The notes under the pieces are model-generated. The model had not been told where the DNA came from, did no database searches, and worked only from the letters and a program-made list of their open reading frames with translations. A stretch of 64,000 nt of DNA, from the NCBI GenBank assembly GCA_022839785.1, contig JALHJW010000002.1:1-64000 (forward strand). The letters are read 5' to 3'. The translations under genes and the position numbers were made by a program. This DNA comes from Desulfovibrio sp. (GTDB lineage Bacteria; Desulfobacterota; Desulfovibrionia; Desulfovibrionales; Desulfovibrionaceae). Shown one piece after another: positions 38,388-46,397 of this stretch (positions are counted from its first letter, which is position 1; every line of letters starts with the position of its first letter).

Positions 38388-38825
38388 ATGACCACCGCAT
38401 CCCTCTTCATCGTCTGGGGTCCGCAGAACTGCCTGGGCATCCCCATCATCGACGAGCAGCACCGGGCCATCGTCTCCACCATCAACTCATTCTACTACTT
38501 CGTGAAGGAGGGCAGCGGCCTGCAGATGCTGACCCCGATCCTGGGCATCCTGGAGCACTACACCAACATCCATTTCCAGCTCGAAGAGGCGCTGATGCGC
38601 CAGGCCGGATACCCGAGCCTGGACGACCACGTCCTGCTGCACCGCAAGCTGGCCGCCCGGACCCGGAGCATCGCCGTGGAGGCCGCGCGCGACTACGCCG
38701 CGGACATGAAGGCCCTTGATTTCCTCAAGGAATGGTGGCTCGGCCACATCAACCACGAGGACCGCCAGTACGCCCCGCACCTGTGCCGGATGCTGCGTTG
38801 CGATCCGGCAGCCGCCGTCCGCTGA
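38388..38825 (+). CDS. Bacteriohemerythrin
   Basis: A 145-residue di-iron oxygen-binding protein. All seven ligands are visible: IDEQHR (His near residue 25), HYTNIHFQLEE (His, His, Glu, 57-66), HVLLHRK (His near 82-86) and WLGHINHEDRQY (His, Asp near 120-125). Such proteins bind O2 or NO for sensing, storage or detoxification in anaerobes and microaerophiles. Monocistronic. Confidence 0.92.
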   Translation: MTTASLFIVWGPQNCLGIPIIDEQHRAIVSTINSFYYFVKEGSGLQMLTPILGILEHYTNIHFQLEEALMRQAGYPSLDDHVLLHRKLAARTRSIAVEAARDYAADMKALDFLKEWWLGHINHEDRQYAPHLCRMLRCDPAAAVR

Positions 38826-38974
38826 CCCCTGCGGGCATCGCCCGCGCCGCCCACCGGCCGCGCCGCGCCGTTCGTCGAAATCAGCGGGCATGCAGCGGCA
38901 TGCTTCTTGTAGTGCTTCAGCACGGGGCGCGGCCGTGTCCGGATGCCGCCCCCCGAAGCACACGGAGGCGCGCC

Positions 38975-39175
38975 ATGTACCTGACCTACTGCTCCGATCC
39001 CGGCTGCCGGGGCCACGTGAAACCCTGGGAGCGCTGCAGCGACCTCATGGCCTTCGCGGCCAGCGGCGAAACCTGCCGCACCTGCGCACGGCCCGCGGAC
39101 ACCTGCCTCTCCTGCCCGGCCTCCGCCGTCTCCGGCGTCTTCCACGTGCGTCTTCTACCCGGCCTGACGCACTGA
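38975..39175 (+). CDS. Small Cys-rich protein (66 aa), unknown
   Basis: A 66-residue protein with GGAGG seven bases before its ATG. Seven cysteines: C6, C11, C21, then CRTC (34, 37) and CLSC (44, 47), a pattern suggesting a single zinc ribbon. N-terminus MYLTYCSDPGCRGHVKPWERC. No hydrophobic segment. It is followed 15 bases later by a very stable hairpin. I do not recognise the family. Confidence 0.6.
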   Translation: MYLTYCSDPGCRGHVKPWERCSDLMAFAASGETCRTCARPADTCLSCPASAVSGVFHVRLLPGLTH

Positions 39176-39190
39176 TCCGAACGCTCACGC

Positions 39191-39227
39191 GCCGGACCGG
39201 GCGGCCTTCGGGACCGCCCGGTCCGGC
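39191..39227 (+). terminator. Stable UUCG-loop hairpin after the Cys-rich gene
   Basis: A 14-bp perfect stem (GCCGGACCGGGCGG with its complement) capped by CC-TTCG-GG, a UUCG tetraloop, with one bulged A. No U-run follows. Confidence 0.55.
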
Positions 39228-39386
39228 CGCGTTCATGCCGCTCATCCGAACCCGCCATGGCGTGGCCTTGTTCCCTGTCCGGGGCGGGCATACTACGCAT
39301 GCATGATCTTTTTTCCCAGGCCCTGAACCAGCAGCACGGCGACGCGCCCGGAAGGTCCGGGAGGCGACGCCGCGGGAACGCACCGC

Positions 39387-40190
39387 ATGTTCCGTCCCCC
39401 CCATGCCATGAGCAAAGCCCTCGCCGTTCTGCTCCTCCTGCTCCTGGCCCTGCCCGGAGACGCCGCCGGCCGCACCGTCTGGCTCAGCGAGGACCTGCCG
39501 CCCTTCAACTTTCTGCAGGACGGCGCGTTCACGGGCATTGTCCCGGACATCCTGGCGGAGATCGCCCCGCGTGCGGGCGTCCCCTTCGACCCGGCCCAGG
39601 TCCAGGTCATGCCCTGGACCCGCGCCTACCAATCCGCCCTGTCCACGCCGGGCGCGGCGATCTTCAGCATGGCCCGCACCCCGGAACGCGACGGGCTCTT
39701 CTCCTGGGTCGGCCCCCTGTGCACGGTCCGGCTCGGCCTGGTGGCCAAGAAGTCGCTCGGGCTGAACTCCGGCTCCCCCGCGGCGGGCGACGGGCTGGCC
39801 GTGGGCACGGTGCGCGACAGCGCGTCCGAGCGCTGCCTGCTGCAGCAGGGCCGTCCGGAGCGCGTGGAGCGCTCCCTCTACCGCCTGAGCTGCGCCAGGA
39901 TGCTGGCGGCGGGCCGGATTCAGGCCTGGGCCTACAACGTGCCCACGGCCCTCTTCACGCTCTGCGCGGCCGGGGAGAATCCCGCCGACTACGAGGAAAT
40001 CGGTCTGCTGCAGGAGGTGGACTTCTACCTCGCCTTCAGCCCCGGCGCGGACCCCGCCGTCGTGCGCAGCCTGCAGGCCGAACTGGAGAACTTCAAGAAG
40101 ACGCCGCCCTACCAGGCCATCCTCGACCGGCATTTCGGGCGGTTGCGCCGCGGCGTCTGCACGCAGCAGGCGGCCTACGGGAGACGGTAA
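39387..40190 (+). CDS. Extracellular solute-binding protein, family 3 type
   Basis: A 267-residue periplasmic protein of the amino-acid-binding (SBP_bac_3) type. Signal peptide from the in-frame Met at 39408 (MSKALAVLLLLLLALPGDAAG); that start may be the real one. LSEDLPPFNFLQDGAFTGIVPDILAEI and a ligand-loop region LFSWVGPL are typical. No ABC transporter genes are adjacent, so it may feed a distant system or act as a sensor. Confidence 0.8.
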   Translation: MFRPPHAMSKALAVLLLLLLALPGDAAGRTVWLSEDLPPFNFLQDGAFTGIVPDILAEIAPRAGVPFDPAQVQVMPWTRAYQSALSTPGAAIFSMARTPERDGLFSWVGPLCTVRLGLVAKKSLGLNSGSPAAGDGLAVGTVRDSASERCLLQQGRPERVERSLYRLSCARMLAAGRIQAWAYNVPTALFTLCAAGENPADYEEIGLLQEVDFYLAFSPGADPAVVRSLQAELENFKKTPPYQAILDRHFGRLRRGVCTQQAAYGRR

Positions 40191-40214
40191 AAATCGTCCC
40201 GCCCATTTTTCCAC

Positions 40215-40243
40215 TTGCCAAAACGGCCCAGAGGGCATATGTG
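40215..40243 (+). promoter_or_regulatory. Probable promoter of the RRM protein gene
   Basis: TTGCCA and TATGTG with a 17-base spacer, giving a leader of about 100 bases before the ATG, as is common for cold-responsive RNA-binding protein genes. Confidence 0.5.
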
Positions 40244-40348
40244 ACCTGGGCTATCATCATCGACAGTATCTGACTCAGACTTCGGACATCGGCGTGTGCT
40301 CGGGTTCCAGTTGAGGAAAGAGACTGCGAAACCCAAGGAGGACACATC

Positions 40349-40660
40349 ATGTCCAAGAAGCTTTACGTCGGCAACCTTCCCTTCTCCGCTTACGAAGACG
40401 ACATCCGCGCCCTGTTCGCCACCCACGGCGAAGTCATCTCGGTGAAGCTCATCACCGACCGCGAGACCGGCCGCCCCCGCGGCTTCGGCTTCGTGGAGCT
40501 GGAAGACGGCGCCGCCGATGCGGCCATGCAGGCCCTCGACGGCAAGGACTTCCAGGGCCGCACCCTGCGCGTCAACCTGGCCGAGGAGCGCGCCCCCCGC
40601 AGCGGTGGCGGCGGCGGTTACGGCGACCGCGGCGGCGACCGCGGCGGACGCCGCTGGTAG
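40349..40660 (+). CDS. RNA-binding protein with one RRM domain
   Basis: A 103-residue RNA-binding protein with one RRM. RNP2 KLYVGNLPF at residue 4 and RNP1 RGFGFVEL near residue 45 are both perfect; the tail from residue 83 is Gly/Arg-rich (GGGGGYGDRGGDRGGRRW), as in cyanobacterial Rbp and plant glycine-rich proteins. AAGGAGG precedes the ATG. Likely RNA chaperone, possibly cold-induced. Followed by a clean terminator. Confidence 0.93.
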   Translation: MSKKLYVGNLPFSAYEDDIRALFATHGEVISVKLITDRETGRPRGFGFVELEDGAADAAMQALDGKDFQGRTLRVNLAEERAPRSGGGGGYGDRGGDRGGRRW

Positions 40661-40685
40661 TCCCGGCGAACGCAGTTGATCACGA

Positions 40686-40717
40686 AGGCCCCGTCCTGCA
40701 CAGGACGGGGCCTTTTT
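40686..40717 (+). terminator. Rho-independent terminator of the RRM gene
   Basis: A 13-bp perfect stem (AGGCCCCGTCCTG with its complement), two-base apparent loop, and T5. Confidence 0.9.
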
Positions 40718-40758
40718 CGTGCTGTTGACGCCGCCTGTTCCCGGACCGCCGCGCGGGC

Positions 40759-40788
40759 TTGATTCATACTTAAATGGTAGTGTATCAT
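40759..40788 (+). promoter_or_regulatory. Probable promoter of the MOSC gene
   Basis: TTGATT and TATCAT separated by 18 AT-rich bases, 26 bases before the start at 40815. Confidence 0.45.
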
Positions 40789-40814
40789 CCGGGCGCATAC
40801 CCAAGGAGGCCACC

Positions 40815-41273
40815 ATGACCGTTCCGTCCACCCCTTCGTCTCGCGGCCTGATCGCCGCCGTCTGCCTGAGCGGCCGCACGGGCGAATCCAAGATCCCTGT
40901 GGAGGAGATCGAGCTTGTGCAGGACCACGGCGTGGCAGGGGACGCCCACGGCGGCAGCGGGCGGCAGGTCAGCCTGCTGGCCGCGGAGGCCGTGGCCGCC
41001 GTGGCCGCCAGGCATCCGCGCATCGGCCCCGGGGCCTATGCCGAGAACCTGCTCGTCTCCGGCCTGGACCCCGCGTCCCTGCCCCTAGGCGCGCGGCTGC
41101 GCGTGGGCGGGGCCGCGCTGCTGCGGATCACCCAGATCGGCAAGCGCTGCCACGACAAGTGCGCCATCCACAGCCTGGTGGGCTCCTGCATCATGCCCAA
41201 AAAGGGCGTCTTCGCCCAGGTGCTGGCCGGCGGCCGCGTGCGGCCCGGCGACAGCGTGGAGGTCCTGGACTGA
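40815..41273 (+). CDS. MOSC domain protein
   Basis: A 152-residue stand-alone MOSC (molybdenum cofactor sulfurase C-terminal) domain. ATG 40815 has AAGGAGG in front. Family features: DHGVAGDAHGG near residue 43, FAENL-like AYAENLLVSG, and ITQIGKRCHDKC near residue 107 with the invariant Cys that binds the persulfide or cofactor. Roles proposed for such proteins include sulfur delivery to molybdopterin/tungstopterin enzymes. No molybdopterin genes are nearby. Confidence 0.87.
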   Translation: MTVPSTPSSRGLIAAVCLSGRTGESKIPVEEIELVQDHGVAGDAHGGSGRQVSLLAAEAVAAVAARHPRIGPGAYAENLLVSGLDPASLPLGARLRVGGAALLRITQIGKRCHDKCAIHSLVGSCIMPKKGVFAQVLAGGRVRPGDSVEVLD

Positions 41274-41292
41274 CCGCGTTCCGCCGCGCGCG

Positions 41293-41324
41293 AAAAGGGC
41301 GCTCCCCGCACGCGGGAAGCGCCC
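41293..41324 (-). terminator. Terminator of the chemoreceptor gene
   Basis: On the minus strand a GGGCGCT/AGCGCCC stem enclosing a second CCCGC/GCGGG stem, then TTTT. It lies between the convergent MOSC and chemoreceptor genes. Confidence 0.65.
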
Positions 41325-41366
41325 CAGGTTGCTGGGGACGCCCGTTTTCCAGGCTGCCTGACCGGG

Positions 41367-43400
41367 CTAGAAGCGCTCGAAGCTCTCGTCGCTCTCCTCG
41401 TGCCCCATGTTCAGGGCCAGGCCGCCCTTCTTGACGGGCTTGCCCTGCCCCACGGCCTTGACCACCGGTCGGCCCGCGGGCAGGGGCGCGGCCTTGCGCC
41501 CTGGGCCCACGCCCGCGCCGTCCGTCAGGCCGATGCGGAAGAAGCTGATGGTCGCCTGCAACTGCTCCGCTTGGCTGGACAACTCCTCGGAGGTGGAGGC
41601 CATCTCCTCCGCGCCCGACGCGTTCTGCTGCACCACCTGATCGAGTTGCTGCACGGCCTTGTTGATCTGCTCCGCGCCCGCGTCCTGTTCGGCGCTGGCC
41701 GCGGCGATCTCCTGCACGAGTTCGGCGGTGCGCTTGATGTCCGGCACCATCCGTACGAGCATGCCGCCCGCGCGCTCGGCCACCTCCACGCTGCGGCCGG
41801 ACAGCTCGCTGATCTCGGCCGCGGCCTGGCCGCTGCGCTCCGCCAGCTTGCGCACCTCGGCCGCGACCACGGCGAAGCCCTTGCCGTGCTCTCCGGCGCG
41901 CGCCGCCTCGATGGCCGCGTTCAGGGCCAGAAGGTTGGTCTGGCGCGCGATCTCCTCGATGATGCTGATCTTCTCCGCGATCTCCTTCATGGCCGAGACC
42001 GTGGCGGTCACGGCCTGGCCGCCCTCCTCGGCGTCGCGCGCGGACTGGAGGGCGATCTTCTCGGTCTGGCGGGCGTTCTCCGCGTTCTGCCGGATGTTGG
42101 AGGCCATCTGCTCCATGGACGAGGAGATCTCCTCCACCGAGGCCGCCTGCTCCGTGGCCCCCTGCGAGAGGCTCTCCGAGGAGGCCGACAGCTCCTCGCT
42201 GCCCGCGGCCACGTTCTCCGAGCCCGAGCGGACCTCGGCCACCACCTGACGCAGCTTCCCGACCATGTCGTTGAGCGCCGCCGCGAGCACGCCGACCTCG
42301 TCCTTCTGGTCGATGTTCAGGGTGCGGGTGAAGTCGCCCTCGGCCATGGCCTTGGCGAAGTCCACGCCTAGGATCACGGGCCGGGTGATGGAGCGGGTCA
42401 GGAAGACGGACAGGGCGACGCCGATGACCAGGGCCGCGAGCAGGCCCGCGATCATCACCGAGGACGCCGTGCCCAGGCTCGCCACGGCCTGATCCGCGAT
42501 CGCCGTGGTCTGCTCCATGCCCGCCCTGGCCGTGGCCTGGCAGGCCTCAAGCAGGGCCATGCCCACCACGGTCCGCCGTTTGTTGATCTCCTCCAGCGCG
42601 CCCCAGTTCTTGACCAGGCCGAGCATGGCTTGGCGGTACTGCGCGCCCGCCTCCCTGGTCAGGGCGATCTGACGCAGGTTGGCCTCTTGGCGGGTCACGG
42701 CGCGCAGACTGTCGAAGCGCTCCTCCATCTTGGCGAAATTGGGCAGGGCCTCTTCCGCCAGCGCCGGGTCGCGCTGGGCCTGGGCCATCCAGGCCTTGAT
42801 CCGGACGTCGTTGCCCAGGCCGATGACGTCGTTGACCCAGGTGATCTTCTGCGCCCGCTCCGCGAGCCTGTCGGCGGCGGCCCCGCCCTTGATCTCCCGG
42901 TCCAGCGCCTCTTCCTGGCTGCGCAGGAAGTCGGCGCAGTTGGTCATGAACTGCTGGGCGGCCGCGCCCATGGCCGCGCGGTCCTTGTCCATGGCCCCCA
43001 CCAGGGCCACGGTCTCGTCCGCGAGCTTGACGTATTCCGTGAGCCTGCCCTGGGCCTCGGCCACGTGCTCGCGCAGCTTGACCAACTCCTTGTGCTTCTC
43101 GCCGTGGGCCCTGGCCTCGCCGAGATGTTTCTGGGTCAGGGCCAGCTCTTTTTTGCCGTCATCGAGAAAATTCTTCGCCTCGGTGAAGGCGTAGCCGCGC
43201 CAGGCGTACATGGCCAGCAAAGCGTGGCGCTCCACGTTGGTCGCGATGGCCACTTCCGGCACGTATTCCTCGGCCAGGCGCGTGGCGTCGCTTCCCACGC
43301 TCTTCATGTTGACCACCGCCATGCCCCCCAGCACGCAGGCGATGGCGATGAGAAGACCGAAACCCAGGCCGATCTTGGCGGCAAGTTTCATGTTGCGCAT
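41367..43400 (-). CDS. Methyl-accepting chemotaxis protein
   Basis: A 677-residue chemoreceptor. Membrane segment at about 10-32; a 4-helix-bundle-like periplasmic sensor at about 33-300; second membrane segment near 310-330; HAMP (331-385); a long coiled signalling domain whose tip is EEIARQTNLLALNAAIEAARAGEHGKGFAVVAAEVRKLAERS near residue 495. Sensor ligand unknown. Its last residues (NMGHEESDESFERF) form a tethered pentapeptide-like end. AAGGAG lies eight bases before the ATG. Confidence 0.94.
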   Translation of the reverse strand: MRNMKLAAKIGLGFGLLIAIACVLGGMAVVNMKSVGSDATRLAEEYVPEVAIATNVERHALLAMYAWRGYAFTEAKNFLDDGKKELALTQKHLGEARAHGEKHKELVKLREHVAEAQGRLTEYVKLADETVALVGAMDKDRAAMGAAAQQFMTNCADFLRSQEEALDREIKGGAAADRLAERAQKITWVNDVIGLGNDVRIKAWMAQAQRDPALAEEALPNFAKMEERFDSLRAVTRQEANLRQIALTREAGAQYRQAMLGLVKNWGALEEINKRRTVVGMALLEACQATARAGMEQTTAIADQAVASLGTASSVMIAGLLAALVIGVALSVFLTRSITRPVILGVDFAKAMAEGDFTRTLNIDQKDEVGVLAAALNDMVGKLRQVVAEVRSGSENVAAGSEELSASSESLSQGATEQAASVEEISSSMEQMASNIRQNAENARQTEKIALQSARDAEEGGQAVTATVSAMKEIAEKISIIEEIARQTNLLALNAAIEAARAGEHGKGFAVVAAEVRKLAERSGQAAAEISELSGRSVEVAERAGGMLVRMVPDIKRTAELVQEIAAASAEQDAGAEQINKAVQQLDQVVQQNASGAEEMASTSEELSSQAEQLQATISFFRIGLTDGAGVGPGRKAAPLPAGRPVVKAVGQGKPVKKGGLALNMGHEESDESFERF

Positions 43401-43683
43401 GGCCCTGCTCCTTTCCGATTGAACGGCTATTCAATATTTTTTGAAAAATGTCCCTCCGCTGTACACCAGTTTCCGCACGCGTTGCTAGTGGAGCGCACGA
43501 AAAAATCATGCCGTGCCGTTTTGCATGGCGCGGACAGGGCATGAACCAGCCTCTTCCGGTCAGAAATATTCCGGAGCAAAACAGATGCGCGAACTGAACG
43601 AAGCTATAAGGTTCCCAGGAAGAGGCACTCCGCCGGGACGCCCTGCCCGGCGCAACGGGCCGGGCGTCCGGATCGGGCCGGGT

Positions 43684-44136
43684 TCAGCAGGCCCGGTGGT
43701 CGTGCAGCCGCTGCGCAGCCAGACTGCCCAAGGCCTCCCAGGTCAGGAAGAGGTCGTCCGGCTGCTCGTGGTTGCGTTGCGCGATCTCCCTGATCTCGCC
43801 CCGCGCCTCTCCGAAGTGGTCCTCCATGAACTCGAAGAACTCCACCAGGGCCAGGAACGATCCCTTGGTCCCGTGCGAGCACATCAGGTCCACCCGGGCC
43901 GGGGACAGCTCGGCCACGGCCTCCTCGGCGAAGCGGCCCACCCAGCGGGCCACGAAGCTCTGCGGGATGAGCCCGGCCTTGGAGGCCAGGAACTCGGCCC
44001 GCCCCTCGTCCTCGCCGGAATTGGCCAGAAAATCCCGCAACCCCTGCGTCACCTCCCCGATCTCGGGGCGGCAGGCGAAGAGGTCCAGCAGCGTTTTCTC
44101 AAGGCAGAAACGCGCGGCGCGCGGTGACGTGTCCAT
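43684..44136 (-). CDS. Conserved hypothetical protein, 150 aa
   Basis: A soluble, acidic 150-residue protein, mostly helical by composition (FLANSGEDEGRAEFLASKAGLIPQSFVARWVGRFAEEAVAEL). Good GGAGG ribosome site before ATG 44136. No domain that I recognise and no signal peptide. Divergent from the KefB-like gene; codon use is as in its neighbours. Confidence 0.7.
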   Translation of the reverse strand: MDTSPRAARFCLEKTLLDLFACRPEIGEVTQGLRDFLANSGEDEGRAEFLASKAGLIPQSFVARWVGRFAEEAVAELSPARVDLMCSHGTKGSFLALVEFFEFMEDHFGEARGEIREIAQRNHEQPDDLFLTWEALGSLAAQRLHDHRAC

Positions 44137-44266
44137 GGGCTCCTCCTTCCCATCCGGCTTTCCGTGCCTCCTCCCGCCCCCCACCGGCGAGAATCGGGCA
44201 TCTATCCCTAACACGATCCGGAGAAAAAACGCAACCGCGCCGCGAACCTTCCGGCCGAACGGCGGC

Positions 44267-44295
44267 TCGACAGCGGTCCGCGCAGACGCTATCCT
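44267..44295 (+). promoter_or_regulatory. Probable promoter of the KefB-type antiporter gene
   Basis: TCGACA and TATCCT with a 17-base spacer. The -10 element ends nine bases before the ATG and there is no Shine-Dalgarno sequence, so the transcript may be almost leaderless. Confidence 0.5.
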
Positions 44296-44304
44296 GCGCG
44301 CCGT

Positions 44305-46287
44305 ATGGACATGCTCGGTCAACTCGTCCTGCTCATCTGCGCCGCGGCCCTGGTCGTCTTCCTCTGCCGCATGGCCCGCGTGCCCACGGGCGTGGGCTTC
44401 CTCGTCGCCGGCATGCTCTGCGGCCCGCACGGCCTGGGGCTGGTCGAGGACCCGCACGACATCGAACTGCTGGCCGAACTGGGCGTGGTCCTGCTGCTCT
44501 TCACCATCGGCCTGGAGTTCTCGGTCAAGAAGCTGGCGTCCATCAAGCGGCTGGCGCTGGGCGGCGGCTCCCTGCAGATGGGGCTGACGATCGTGGCCTT
44601 CGCGGGCCTCGTCCTGCTCCTCGATCCGGGCCGCTCCCTGGTCGGAGACGTGTTCATCGGCATGCTGGCCGCGCTTTCCTCCACGGCCGTGGTGCTCAAG
44701 CTCCTCAAGGACCGGGGCGAGGTGGACCTGCCGCACGGCAACGCCTCCCTGGGCATCCTCATCTTCCAGGACATCGCCGTGGTCCCGCTCATGCTCCTCA
44801 TCCCGCTCATGGCGGGCCAAAGCGACGGCGTGGCCATGCCGCTGCTGATCCTGCTGGCCAAGGCCGCGCTGCTGGTGGGGCTGGTGCTGGTGCTCACGCA
44901 GCGCGTGGTGCCTTTTTTCCTCTCGCGCGTGGCCCGCACCCGCGACCGCGAGCTGTTCCTCCTGGCCGTGGCCGCCATCTGCCTGGGCGTTGCCTTCCTG
45001 ACCTGGAAGCTGGGCATGTCTCTGGCCCTGGGCGCGTTCCTGGCGGGACTGATCATCGCCGAATCGGACTACGGGCATCAGGCCGTGGCCGTGGTCATGC
45101 CCTTCCACGACCTGTTCATGAGTTTCTTTTTCATCTCCATGGGCATGCTGCTCGACCTCACCTTCGTCAGCGGGCACCTGCCGGACATCTTGCTGGCCGC
45201 CCTGCTCCTCTCGGCGGTCAAGGGCGCGGCGGCCTCGGGCGCGGTCCTGGCCGTGGGCCTGACCCTGCCCGCCGGACTGCTCACGGGCCTAGCGCTCTTC
45301 CAGGTGGGCGAGTTCTCCTTCATCCTGGCGCAACAGGGCCAGTCCGCCGGGCTCCTGTCGCGCACCGACTACCAGACCTTCCTGGCCGCCGCGATCCTGA
45401 CCATGATGGCCACGCCCTTCGTGCTCGCGGGCGGCAACGGCCTGGCCCGGCGTCTGTCCGCCACGGCCCTGCCCGCCATGCTGGCCGGGCGCGAGATGAC
45501 CACCCCGCCCTCGGGCTCCGAGGGGCTGCGCGACCATCTGGTGATCATCGGCTTCGGCATCGGCGGCCGCCAGCTGGCCCAGGCCGCCTGCCTCTGGAAG
45601 CTCCCCTACGTGGTCGTGGAGGGCAACCCGGACACCGTGCGCACGGAACGGGACAAGGGGCAGCCCATCTTCTTCGGCGACGCCACCTCGGAGTTCATCC
45701 TGGAGCACGCGGCCGTGTCCAGGGCCAGGGCCGTGGCCGTGACCATCAACGATCCGGCGGCCTGCCGCCGCATCGTGCATGCCGTGCGCGCCCTCTCCCC
45801 CTCGGCCCTGCTCATCGCCCGCACGCCCTACCTGGGCGACGTGCCCGAGCTGCGCCGCCTGGGCGCGGACGAGGTGGTGGCCGCGGAGTACGAGGCCTCG
45901 GCGGAGATCCTGTCGCGCGTGCTGGGCTCGTTCATGGTCCCGGACGAGGAGATCGCCTCCTTCGTGCGCGAGCTGCGCGCCGAGGGCTACGAGATGCTGC
46001 GGGACCTTTCCGAGGGCAAGGCCGAACTGTGCGAGTTCCGCCTGCCGGGCATGCGTCTGGCCAGGGTCCGGGTGGCGACGGGCGCGCCCGCCGACGGCAG
46101 GAGTCTGGCGGACATGGCCCTGCGCAAGACCCACCGCGTGAGTGTGCTGGCGCTCCGCCGGGGCGGCGAGGTGCTGCACCCGCCCCCGGCCAACGCCCCC
46201 TTTGCCGCAGGAGACGTGGTGCTCCTGGCCGGCGAACCGGGGAACATCGCCACGGTGCGCGGGATCTTCGAGGAAGCCGTAAGCTGA
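44305..46287 (+). CDS. CPA2-family cation:proton antiporter with TrkA domains (KefB-like)
   Basis: A 660-residue potassium/proton antiporter. About 12-13 membrane helices (1-385), with the GFLVAGMLCGPHGLGLVEDPHDIELLAELGVVLLLFTIGLEFS opening of the family and the FQDIAVVPLM motif near 153. Then a TrkA-N NAD-binding domain (IIGFGIGGRQLAQA, near 415) and a TrkA-C domain at the end (LAGEPGNIATV). Likely gated by nucleotides; role in K+ or pH homeostasis. No ancillary KefF/G gene is seen. Confidence 0.92.
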   Translation: MDMLGQLVLLICAAALVVFLCRMARVPTGVGFLVAGMLCGPHGLGLVEDPHDIELLAELGVVLLLFTIGLEFSVKKLASIKRLALGGGSLQMGLTIVAFAGLVLLLDPGRSLVGDVFIGMLAALSSTAVVLKLLKDRGEVDLPHGNASLGILIFQDIAVVPLMLLIPLMAGQSDGVAMPLLILLAKAALLVGLVLVLTQRVVPFFLSRVARTRDRELFLLAVAAICLGVAFLTWKLGMSLALGAFLAGLIIAESDYGHQAVAVVMPFHDLFMSFFFISMGMLLDLTFVSGHLPDILLAALLLSAVKGAAASGAVLAVGLTLPAGLLTGLALFQVGEFSFILAQQGQSAGLLSRTDYQTFLAAAILTMMATPFVLAGGNGLARRLSATALPAMLAGREMTTPPSGSEGLRDHLVIIGFGIGGRQLAQAACLWKLPYVVVEGNPDTVRTERDKGQPIFFGDATSEFILEHAAVSRARAVAVTINDPAACRRIVHAVRALSPSALLIARTPYLGDVPELRRLGADEVVAAEYEASAEILSRVLGSFMVPDEEIASFVRELRAEGYEMLRDLSEGKAELCEFRLPGMRLARVRVATGAPADGRSLADMALRKTHRVSVLALRRGGEVLHPPPANAPFAAGDVVLLAGEPGNIATVRGIFEEAVS

Positions 46288-46318
46288 ACGTGCCCCGCCG
46301 CCGCGAGTTTACGGCGGC

Positions 46319-46347
46319 TTTACCCCACACGGCGTCGCGCGTATCAT
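46319..46347 (+). promoter_or_regulatory. Possible promoter of the glycan dehydratase gene
   Basis: TTTACC and TATCAT with a 17-base spacer, 51 bases upstream of the start; preceded by a short GC hairpin at 46297-46318. Confidence 0.42.
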
Positions 46348-46397
46348 GCGGCCAGACATCGTCGGACCGCCCCGTGGCCGGGCGGCAAAGGAGCAGG

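Noticed and set aside
38905..38925. Possible sigma-54 promoter before the small Cys-rich gene
   Set aside because: GG and GT are spaced 10 bases apart but the -12 GC is missing, so the match is too poor.
43430..43460. Possible flagellar sigma-28 promoter of the chemoreceptor
   Set aside because: GCCGTTCAA resembles GCCGATAA but no TAAA lies at the right distance.
44124..46397. Apparent fusion of a long protein to the 4,6-dehydratase
   Set aside because: The frame runs through the KefB-like gene out of register; the dehydratase motifs begin only after 46398.
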